Shown here piece after piece: positions 1 through 5,779 of a stretch of 12,142 bases of DNA. The notes below the pieces were generated by a model. The model saw only the letters and a program-made list of their open reading frames with translations. It did not search any database and was not told the DNA's origin. A program made the translations under genes and the position numbers. Position 1 is the first letter of the stretch, and each line of letters starts with the position of its first letter. The stretch is from Chitinophagaceae bacterium. Lineage in GTDB: Bacteria; Bacteroidota; Bacteroidia; Chitinophagales; Chitinophagaceae. The stretch is taken from positions 1-12,142 of the forward strand of contig VIKJ01000057.1 of NCBI GenBank assembly GCA_008080615.1, given 5' to 3'.

Positions 1-56
1 GCGCAGCAGCTTTCTTGATTGGTTGTACAATTGAATGCAGGGCCGAATTAACTTAA
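1..56 (+). CDS. Possible C-terminal tail of a gene entering from the left
   Basis: Frame 3 is open from the window edge to a TAA at 54-56 and would encode the tail AAAFLIGCTIECRAELT. The stretch is less AT-rich than the DNA just downstream and its hydrophobic start could be the end of a membrane helix. Only 17 codons are visible, so no family can be named. A minus-strand reading of the same bases is also open but has no start codon before a stop. This is weak evidence. Confidence 0.25.
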   Translation, partial: AAAFLIGCTIECRAELT

Positions 57-66
57 AAAATACTTT

Positions 67-297
67 ATGCTAAACTTTATTTTTATACGTTTCTTAATTT
101 CAAAAAATATATCAAAAAAAAATGTGATTTTATTTTCTACAATATTCTATTTATGCATTGTGTCTATACTATATATTTTTTTCTTTTATGAATTTCCAAG
201 TGCATTGGCTAGAATAATTATCGCATTAATATTCATTGCTATTGGTATTATTAGATTATTTCAAATCAACTTCTTCTTGAAAAAGATAAAATATTAA
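67..297 (+). CDS. Small hydrophobic membrane protein, hypothetical
   Basis: A 76-residue ORF starts 10 bases after the possible gene tail that ends at 56. I do not recognise it. After a short basic N-terminus (residues 1-18) it contains two likely membrane helices, about residues 19-41 and 45-69, and ends with a basic KKIKY tail. Base composition is extremely AT-rich and the amino acids are dominated by Ile, Phe, Leu and Lys, which also arise by chance in AT-rich DNA, so coding status is uncertain. If real it is a small inner-membrane protein, possibly cotranscribed with the upstream gene and stopped by the hairpin at 367-407. Confidence 0.4.
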   Translation: MLNFIFIRFLISKNISKKNVILFSTIFYLCIVSILYIFFFYEFPSALARIIIALIFIAIGIIRLFQINFFLKKIKY

Positions 298-366
298 TGA
301 ATATATTTGAATGATTAGAAATATGTTAGACTCATTTATTACAATTCCCAAATCTATTATTTAAGC

Positions 367-407
367 ATAAAAGAAAGGCTGCCCTTTTGAGACAGCCTTT
401 CTTTTAT
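367..407. terminator. Bidirectional rho-independent terminator
   Basis: Perfect 15-bp inverted repeat, arms 367-381 and 393-407, with an 11-base loop. The arm core is AAAGGCTG/CAGCCTTT with A-rich and T-rich outer ends, so either strand gives a GC stem followed by a U tract. It lies 22 bases past the accC stop and 69 bases past the small ORF ending at 297, so it can end transcription from both sides. Confidence 0.9.
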
Positions 408-429
408 TTATTATTCGATAATGATATAT

Positions 430-1767
430 CTATTTCATTGTAAAAGATTCCAGGAACTTGGTAGTGAAATTTCCTTTCCTAAAATCTTCATTTTGCATTA
501 GTTGTAAGTGAAATGGAATAGTGGTTTTAATTCCTTCAATCACATATTCACTTAAGGCACGATACATGGTATCGATGGCTTCTTCCCTAGTTTGTGCAAC
601 AGTAATTAACTTACCAATCATTGAATCATAGTAAGGAGGAATTACATATCCTGCATACACATGACTATCTACCCGTACTCCATGCCCACCGGGTGTAAAC
701 AAAGTGGTAATTTTTCCTGGAGAAGGCCTAAAATCATTGTATGGATCTTCTGCATTGATTCTACATTCAATTGCGTGCATGGTAGGTTCGTAATTTTTTC
801 CAGAAATCTTCTCTCCCATGGCAATTTTAATTTGCTCTTTGATTAAATCAAAACTCACCACTTCTTCAGTTACACAATGCTCTACTTGAATACGGGTATT
901 CATTTCCATGAAGTAGAAATTGTGATGCTTATCTACCAAAAACTCAATGGTACCAACACTTTCGTAATTAATTGCCGATGCAGCTTTAATAGCAGCAGCA
1001 CCCATTTTTTCTCTTAATTCTGGAGTCATAAATGGAGAAGGTGATTCTTCAACCAATTTTTGGTGGCGTCGTTGAATAGAACAATCACGCTCACTTAAAT
1101 GACAAACATTTCCATACTGATCACCTGCAATTTGAATTTCTATATGGCGTGGCTCTTCTACAAATTTTTCCATATAAATGCCATCATTTTTAAATGAGGC
1201 AGCAGCTTCCATTTTTGCAGTGGTATATGCTTTTTCTATTTCACTTTCTTCCCAAACCACACGCATTCCTTTTCCTCCCCCACCTGCTGTAGCTTTTAAA
1301 ATAACAGGATAACCCACTTCACGTGCCAATGTTTTTGTTTGTTCAACACTCTCTAACAAACCTTCTCCACCAGGCACAACGGGTACACCAGCTTTGATCA
1401 TGGTTTCTTTAGCAGTGATTTTGTCTCCCATCTTGTTGATCATTTCTGGAGTAGGTCCTATGAACTTAATTCCATGATCGGCACAAATTTGGGAGAACTT
1501 GGCATTCTCTGCCAAAAATCCATATCCTGGGTGAATGGCATCTGCATTGGTAATTTCTGCAGCAGCCATAATATGGGCAATATTGAGGTATGAATCAGCA
1601 CTTTGTGGTTTACCTATGCAAACAGCTTCATCTGCAAATTTTACGTGCAAACTTTCTCTATCTGCAGTTGAATAAACAGCAACTGTTTTTATACCCATTT
1701 CTCTACAGGTTCTAATAACACGTAATGCTATTTCGCCCCTGTTGGCAATTAATATTTTTTTGAACAT
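430..1767 (-). CDS. accC: Biotin carboxylase subunit of acetyl-CoA carboxylase
   Basis: This 445-residue cytoplasmic enzyme uses ATP and bicarbonate to carboxylate the biotin on AccB, the first half-reaction of acetyl-CoA carboxylase in fatty acid synthesis. The length is that of a stand-alone AccC. The N-terminal domain begins KKILIANRGEIALRVIRT. The ATP-grasp domain has the glycine-rich loop GGGGKGMR (162-169), K158, the biotin/bicarbonate region RRHQKLVEE (233-241), metal ligands E275 and E288, and the active-site run NTRIQVEH (290-297) with R292, Q294, V295 and E296 as in E. coli AccC. The biotin-contacting arginine is in ECRINAED near 336. All catalytic residues are present. It starts 16 bases after accB and is almost certainly cotranscribed with it. 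A pyruvate or propionyl-CoA carboxylase subunit would be a less likely alternative, because the partner is a short separate BCCP. Confidence 0.97.
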   Translation of the reverse strand: MFKKILIANRGEIALRVIRTCREMGIKTVAVYSTADRESLHVKFADEAVCIGKPQSADSYLNIAHIMAAAEITNADAIHPGYGFLAENAKFSQICADHGIKFIGPTPEMINKMGDKITAKETMIKAGVPVVPGGEGLLESVEQTKTLAREVGYPVILKATAGGGGKGMRVVWEESEIEKAYTTAKMEAAASFKNDGIYMEKFVEEPRHIEIQIAGDQYGNVCHLSERDCSIQRRHQKLVEESPSPFMTPELREKMGAAAIKAASAINYESVGTIEFLVDKHHNFYFMEMNTRIQVEHCVTEEVVSFDLIKEQIKIAMGEKISGKNYEPTMHAIECRINAEDPYNDFRPSPGKITTLFTPGGHGVRVDSHVYAGYVIPPYYDSMIGKLITVAQTREEAIDTMYRALSEYVIEGIKTTIPFHLQLMQNEDFRKGNFTTKFLESFTMK

Positions 1768-1783
1768 CGAATTAATTTATAGT

Positions 1784-2158
1784 TTAAGCAGGTTCTACCA
1801 AAAATAAAGGTTGATCGTATTCAACAGGACTGGCATCTTCTACCAATACTTTTACGATAGTTCCTTTTATTTCACTTTCAATTTCATTGAAGAGTTTCAT
1901 TGCTTCAATAATACAAACCACTTTTCCAGGAGCTATTTCAGACCCTACTTCTGCTAAGATTGGTTTATCTGGGGATGCTCTGCGATAGAATGTACCAATC
2001 ATTGGGCTTTTTATAGTAACTAGATTATCTGCTTTTGGAGCAGGTTCCGCTGCTGCTGGTGCAGCTTGAGCTTGCCCTTGAGCAGGAGCCTGTGCAACTG
2101 GTGCAGGAGCTGCTTGCGTAGTGTACACCTGAGGTGCTGGTGATTGTTTTAAGTCCAT
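1784..2158 (-). CDS. accB: Biotin carboxyl carrier protein, lacking the usual N-terminal module
   Basis: Carrier subunit of acetyl-CoA carboxylase, 124 residues from the ATG at 2158. The biotinyl domain (about 44-124) contains the biotinylation motif CIIEAMKLFNE with K88 as target, preceded by SPMIGTFYR and a thumb-like segment RRASPDKPI typical of AccB, and it ends PLFLVEPA. Residues 6-41 are a Pro/Ala/Gln-rich flexible linker. The start was set at MDLKQ, matching the MDxKQ opening of Bacteroidota AccB; a longer reading would use a TTG at 2167. Usual AccB proteins are about 150-165 residues, with about 35 residues of helical/strand N-terminal module between that opening and the linker. Here the linker follows directly and no remnant of the module is visible in the other upstream frames. 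It is followed by accC after 16 bases. Confidence 0.95.
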   Translation of the reverse strand: MDLKQSPAPQVYTTQAAPAPVAQAPAQGQAQAAPAAAEPAPKADNLVTIKSPMIGTFYRRASPDKPILAEVGSEIAPGKVVCIIEAMKLFNEIESEIKGTIVKVLVEDASPVEYDQPLFLVEPA

Positions 2159-2204
2159 AAATGGCAATTTTAGGGGTAAAATCAGTTAATTTTGATCGAA
2201 TCGG

Positions 2205-2236
2205 AGGGCAAAATAGCCCTTTTTTGGTTAAAAAGG
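2205..2236 (-). promoter_or_regulatory. Overlapping alternative hairpins in the accB leader
   Basis: Two small inverted repeats share bases in the 155-base gap upstream of accB. One pairs 2230-2236 with 2218-2224 (CCTTTTT type arms). The other pairs 2216-2220 with 2205-2209 (AGGGC/GCCCT, 6-base loop). Because 2218-2220 belongs to both, the two are mutually exclusive in an RNA read toward accB. Neither is followed by a U tract. This could be a regulatory leader or chance in AT-rich DNA. Confidence 0.25.
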
Positions 2237-2253
2237 CCTGTTTTTGTTATTTT

Positions 2254-2289
2254 AAAAAAAAATGACCTGATGTTTTTTACAGCAGGTCA
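2254..2289 (-). terminator. Rho-independent terminator after efp
   Basis: Read on the minus strand, the stem TGACCTG/CAGGTCA (2283-2289 with 2263-2269) continues after one mismatch into TGT/ACA around an A5 loop, then comes a run of nine U (2254-2262). It sits 24 bases past the efp stop, so efp and accBC are probably separate transcription units despite their order. Confidence 0.88.
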
Positions 2290-2313
2290 AATTCAGTATA
2301 AAGTTGCAAATAA

Positions 2314-2880
2314 TTACTCTTTTACTCTTTCAACGTAATCACCGGTTTTGGTGTTTATTCGGATGGCTTCGCCCTGATCTACAAATAAAGGCACCATTAC
2401 AGTTGCACCCGTTTCAATTGTTGCAGCTTTAAGCGCCCTAGTTGCTGTATCGCCCCTTAAACCTGGCTCACAATAAGTAATATGCACTACTATTTTTTCT
2501 GGAAGCTCTGCACCTATAGGCAATTCGGTTTCGGTATTGATGAATACGAATACTTCTGAACCATCCATTAAAAACTGAGGAGCGTCAATCATTTCCTCAG
2601 AAAGGGCAATTTGCTCAAAAGTTTCATTGTTCATAAGGTTATAACCTGCCTCATCCTTATATAAATACTGAAATGTTTTCTTTTCTACGCGAACTGGAAA
2701 GATATTCTCCCCACTATTCCAAGTTTTTTCGATGGATCTTTTATTGTCCACCCCTTTTAATTTAGCCCAAACCTTTGCGGCGGCCCTTGCTGTTTTGTTT
2801 TCACCAAACTCTACAACAGAGTATAAGTTGTTGTCTAATTTAAGAATCATGCCACGGCTGATGTCTGATGTAGTTGCCAT
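2314..2880 (-). CDS. efp: Translation elongation factor P with an arginine-type tip loop
   Basis: EF-P binds between the ribosomal P and E sites and relieves stalling at polyproline stretches. The 188-residue protein shows the normal three beta-barrel layout: a KOW-like domain I (1-65), a middle domain with YLYKDEAGYNLMNNETFEQI (73-92), and a C-terminal OB domain with EPGLRGDTATRALKAATIET and GDYVERVKE at the end. The domain I tip is unusual: the common PGKG loop with a modified lysine is replaced by GENKTARAAAKVWAK (26-40), placing R32 at the tip. This resembles the NKSGR loop of Pseudomonas EF-P, whose Arg32 is rhamnosylated by EarP. No modification gene is in the window. It is transcribed alone from a likely promoter at 2919-2926. 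Confidence 0.95.
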   Translation of the reverse strand: MATTSDISRGMILKLDNNLYSVVEFGENKTARAAAKVWAKLKGVDNKRSIEKTWNSGENIFPVRVEKKTFQYLYKDEAGYNLMNNETFEQIALSEEMIDAPQFLMDGSEVFVFINTETELPIGAELPEKIVVHITYCEPGLRGDTATRALKAATIETGATVMVPLFVDQGEAIRINTKTGDYVERVKE

Positions 2881-2918
2881 ATTTTATTTTTTTAATATAC
2901 AATCCCAAAGGATTGGCG

Positions 2919-2926
2919 CAAAAGTA
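2919..2926 (-). promoter_or_regulatory. Putative -7 element of the efp promoter
   Basis: The minus strand reads TACTTTTG, an exact match to the Bacteroidota sigma-ABfr -7 consensus TAnnTTTG, 38 bases upstream of the efp ATG. No well-spaced TTG -33 element is obvious; a TTG lies only 12 bases upstream of the box. Confidence 0.4.
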
Positions 2927-3027
2927 GTCATTGAAAAGCAAAAAAAGAAAAAGACTAGCCAATTAAACCATTTAAAAGAAACCCCATCTATATAACAAAT
3001 TAGATTATCCACTCAAAATTCAATTTT

Positions 3028-3354
3028 ATGAAAAAAATGTTCATTTGTGCAACAACCGCATTATTCATGACGGTTTATTTAATCGCACAAACTACACCAA
3101 CAACCAACCCCGTTTCTCCAGAAGTAAAAGCTGGCATGAAAGATTTAAGAAAAGATTTAAGAGATGTTAAAAAAGACCAACATCAATTGCGTAAAGAAAT
3201 AAAAGAAGGAGACCAAGCAGGTGCTAGAGCAATTAGACAGGATATTAAAGAAGATAAAAAGGATATTCATTCAGATGCAGCTTCTTTAAAAAATCAAGGA
3301 GTAAAACACCCCATCAAACGTGCAGGACATCAATTACGTAGAAAACACAGATAA
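3028..3354 (+). CDS. Small secreted charged coiled-coil protein, hypothetical
   Basis: This 108-residue protein begins with a Sec signal peptide (MKK, hydrophobic core 4-19, likely cleavage after LIA at residue 20). After a Thr/Pro-rich spacer (21-31) the mature chain is almost entirely charged. Residues 38-88 form a predicted long helix with hydrophobic positions L40, L44, V47, L54 and I58 in heptad spacing, and repeats of the type D-(L/I)-(R/K)-x-D-(L/I/V)-(R/K) such as KDLRKDLRDVKKD. The C-terminal 18 residues are strongly basic with several His (ending HQLRRKHR). By my count there are 23 Lys/Arg and 13 Asp/Glu. It is probably periplasmic. Similar short K/D/R-rich exported proteins occur in Bacteroidota without assigned function; binding of a polyanion or metal, or hydrophilin-like protection, are only guesses. 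It is a single-gene unit ending at the hairpin 3364-3397. Confidence 0.75.
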   Translation: MKKMFICATTALFMTVYLIAQTTPTTNPVSPEVKAGMKDLRKDLRDVKKDQHQLRKEIKEGDQAGARAIRQDIKEDKKDIHSDAASLKNQGVKHPIKRAGHQLRRKHR

Positions 3355-3363
3355 AGATTATAT

Positions 3364-3397
3364 AAAATAAAAGTCAGCTAGTCTGACTTTTATTTTT
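3364..3397. terminator. Bidirectional terminator between convergent genes
   Basis: Perfect 14-bp inverted repeat (3364-3377 and 3383-3396) with a 5-base loop CTAGT. The inner GTCAG/CTGAC stem is flanked by A-rich and T-rich outer arms, so it works as stem plus U tract in both directions. The last codons and stop (TAA at 3390-3392) of the minus-strand membrane gene lie inside the right arm. Confidence 0.88.
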
Positions 3398-3893
3398 CAA
3401 AAAGATGAGCATACTTTTTCATCAGTTTAAAATTAAGCATTACATGGGTAATGGTTAATAAGCTGATTACAAACATGATAGCAGATATAACCCTAAACAT
3501 TTTTACAAATAGATCTAGTGAAATTTTTCCTGACAATTCAGGTTGTTGATCTATCATATCACTGAGCACTTGCCTCAAATTAATGTCATTGATAAAAAAA
3601 GCTGCTGATGAATTCAGCAAGAACATACTAGAAATAAACAAAGTACCATAGGCATTTACTTTGATCCAATCTTTTAAAGTAGCACTGCACTGCCGTTCAT
3701 TCAAAATACCCTGCAATAAAAAGCGCAGTGAAGCAAATAGATAAATCACAAAGCAAGCCATTGCAAATACAATCAATAGTAAAGCAGGATTAGATAATGC
3801 CATCATCAGCATAATAAGATCCATCAATCCAAATAACAATGCTACAGGAACAAGGATAAAAGTGATGATTTTAAAAATGGTAATTTGTTGCAT
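3390..3893 (-). CDS. Four-helix membrane protein, last gene of the ATP-grasp operon
   Basis: I do not recognise this 167-residue protein. It has four likely membrane helices, about residues 6-32, 37-63, 80-101 and 131-156, a short basic loop ERQCSATLKDWIK (66-78) and a larger polar loop 102-128 (NDINLRQVLSDMIDQQPELSGK), followed by a basic tail KLMKKYAHLFEK. There is no signal peptide or known catalytic motif. It starts 12 bases after the transglutaminase stop, the same close spacing seen between the other genes of the operon, so it is probably cotranscribed and may anchor the system or move its substrate. It could instead be a functionally unrelated passenger. Confidence 0.8.
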   Translation of the reverse strand: MQQITIFKIITFILVPVALLFGLMDLIMLMMALSNPALLLIVFAMACFVIYLFASLRFLLQGILNERQCSATLKDWIKVNAYGTLFISSMFLLNSSAAFFINDINLRQVLSDMIDQQPELSGKISLDLFVKMFRVISAIMFVISLLTITHVMLNFKLMKKYAHLFEK

Positions 3894-3905
3894 ACAATGG
3901 CAATT

Positions 3906-4841
3906 TTACTGTTGTTGAACAGCAAAGTTATCGATTATATTTTCATTGCCATTATTAGGAGATTTCTCAAGCTGTACTTTATTCACTTCTTCAAATACCA
4001 TTCCATCTTCATAGCCTACTGAAACATATACCGATAGTACTTGATGTGCAGGTCCTTTAAATGTTCCTTTTACAGGTGTACAATCTGTAAAATCTCTACC
4101 TACAGCCAATTTAATATGGTGATTGCTTGCCCAAGCGTTATTGGTAGGATCAATACCCACCCAACCATGGTTTGGTATAAAAAATTCTACCCATGCATGT
4201 GTTGCCCCTTCTCCACGCATTCCATTTTTATTGGGGCAAATATATCCACTTACATATCTAGATGGTATATGCATTACTCTTAATAGTTCTAATAAAATAT
4301 GGGCAAAGTCTTGACAAACCCCAGATTGATGCTCAATAATTTCATCAATGGTTGTTTCTATTGTAGTGATTCCCTTGATATACGTGAACTCATTAAACAC
4401 ATACTCACTACAAGCAAATGCAATTTCAGCAATTGTTTTAGTAGGATTATAAATACGGCTAATGACTAAATCTAAAAAAGATTTTGATTGAATGGTACTA
4501 CAGCGGGTATATTGAAGTTGCAATAAATCCTGTACATCAAATTCAGTTTCAGCAATTGTAGTGGTTGGAAATGCCAATATACTAGAAGGTATTGTTTGTA
4601 CCAATAACCTACTCTCAATGATCAGCTCCCGATGAGGGCTTAATAAATTAAAATTGCCTGTTTTATTGCCCCAGTAATCGTTAAATAACAATACTTGTGG
4701 ATGATCAGTTATATGCAATTCGTGTTCCAATACTTGCTGGGAGGAAATATTAGCTGGATATATTTTTATTTCATTTACACTTTCTTTAATAGGTCTATCA
4801 TACTCGTACTTAGTAATATGTTGAATTTTAAAAATAGACAT
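3906..4841 (-). CDS. Transglutaminase-like cysteine peptidase of the ATP-grasp/alpha-E module
   Basis: 311 residues from the ATG at 4841. The N-terminal part (1-85) is the bacterial transglutaminase N-terminal beta domain, opening MSIFKIQHITKYEYDRPI and containing ESVNEIKIYP, then the papain-like transglutaminase core. The catalytic triad is intact: C176 in SGVCQDFAH, H215 in THAWVEFF and D231 in GIDPTNN; the segment IPSRYVSGYI lies between Cys and His. Members of this group (COG1305) more often hydrolyse or rearrange amide bonds than crosslink proteins. No signal peptide remains with this start, so it acts in the cytoplasm. An upstream ATG at 4898 would add 19 residues overlapping the previous gene; the chosen start matches the family N-terminus and leaves a 10-base gap. 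Confidence 0.92.
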   Translation of the reverse strand: MSIFKIQHITKYEYDRPIKESVNEIKIYPANISSQQVLEHELHITDHPQVLLFNDYWGNKTGNFNLLSPHRELIIESRLLVQTIPSSILAFPTTTIAETEFDVQDLLQLQYTRCSTIQSKSFLDLVISRIYNPTKTIAEIAFACSEYVFNEFTYIKGITTIETTIDEIIEHQSGVCQDFAHILLELLRVMHIPSRYVSGYICPNKNGMRGEGATHAWVEFFIPNHGWVGIDPTNNAWASNHHIKLAVGRDFTDCTPVKGTFKGPAHQVLSVYVSVGYEDGMVFEEVNKVQLEKSPNNGNENIIDNFAVQQQ

Positions 4842-4851
4842 TCCAAATAAT

Positions 4852-5769
4852 TTAAGAATAGGAAAAATAGATTTGACCCAAAAGACCGTCAAAGGCATTT
4901 AATTCAAAACGAACATTTTTCAAATAGGTTTCTAACCCCAATTGATTTATGGTAGAAAGATCGGCATATTTAATTTGACTATTCAATCTACCGAAAGAAT
5001 TTTTTAATTCAATAATTCCATCCACCGGATTTGCTGTAGTAATTTCAGCTAAATATTTATTAGCGCGCTCTAATGAATAATACAATAAAACTTGCTTGGC
5101 CACATTGTAATTGTGGTCTTGATTATTGTAATTTTTTAAATGCAGTTCATACCCCGAAAGAGACAAAAGCAAACTTCTCCAAAAAAGAATGTCTTGCTCA
5201 TTTTGCATATTGAAATTAATTTTTTTATAAAAATTAAACACCAATTCTACTGTTAGCAAACATCTTTCAGAATATTTGCCCAGATTCATATAATTCCAGC
5301 CCTGCCCTCTAGGCATGGTACTATCTGCTATTCCACAAAATTGATCACTACTTGCAATCAAAGCGTCTATCACAACAATGGCATCAGCACTTGTTAATTT
5401 TTCTTCCAGCAAAGGATGGTTTACCATATGATAAATATGATTTACTTGCTCCCAAACCTCTTTGGTTACCTGGTCTTGAACTCCTCTTGCATTTTCTCTT
5501 GCTCTAGTAATGATACATCGGAGTGAATTGGTATTTTTAGTATCTGCTACCAAATATTTTAAGGAAGCTGCATCATTTTCTTTTAATAACTCTATTTCTT
5601 CGGGTTTAAGTGTTGTAAAAACTTCCAATGCCGTTTGCCAGGTTATACCACTGGCCTGCACTTTATCAAAAGATAAAATATAACTTGTTTTCAACAACCT
5701 AAGCATTCCATCTGCTCTTTCCATATAGCGATGAAGCCAATATAATGAGTCTGCAATTCTACTAAGCAT
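4852..5769 (-). CDS. Alpha-E domain protein (COG2307 family)
   Basis: 305 residues from the ATG at 5769, opening with the family signature MLSRIADSLYWLHRYMERAD. It is an all-helical domain with conserved blocks NSLRCIITRARENARGVQDQ (81-100) and PRGQGWNYMNLGKYSERC (153-170). The YMERA and YSERC blocks look like related elements in two halves of the protein. Alpha-E proteins have no demonstrated catalytic activity that I know of; they are nearly always encoded beside a COG2308 ATP-grasp enzyme and a transglutaminase, and are presumed to be partner or scaffold subunits. The gene begins 10 bases after the ATP-grasp stop. A longer reading from 5832 adds 21 basic residues that overlap the preceding gene and do not match the family, so it was not used. 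Confidence 0.92.
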   Translation of the reverse strand: MLSRIADSLYWLHRYMERADGMLRLLKTSYILSFDKVQASGITWQTALEVFTTLKPEEIELLKENDAASLKYLVADTKNTNSLRCIITRARENARGVQDQVTKEVWEQVNHIYHMVNHPLLEEKLTSADAIVVIDALIASSDQFCGIADSTMPRGQGWNYMNLGKYSERCLLTVELVFNFYKKINFNMQNEQDILFWRSLLLSLSGYELHLKNYNNQDHNYNVAKQVLLYYSLERANKYLAEITTANPVDGIIELKNSFGRLNSQIKYADLSTINQLGLETYLKNVRFELNAFDGLLGQIYFSYS

Positions 5770-5779
5770 ACTACAAAGT

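Noticed and set aside
1784..2158. accB as a pseudogene because it is short
   Set aside because: The frame is intact, the biotinyl domain is complete and the linker is preserved; a shortened functional protein is the simpler reading.
2732..2995. Plus-strand 87-residue ORF antisense to the start of efp
   Set aside because: It lies mostly opposite the coding sequence of efp and its promoter, with no family resemblance and a low-complexity tail; a shadow frame.
2159..3908. Shared 12-mer ATGGCAATTTTA at 2161 and near 3897
   Set aside because: Short and AT-rich, with no matching function or orientation context; likely chance.
4842..4898. Upstream ATG of the transglutaminase gene giving 19 extra residues and an overlap with the alpha-E gene
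   Set aside because: Family N-terminus begins at MSIFKIQHITKYEYD, and the later start gives the same 10-base spacing as the preceding gene pair.
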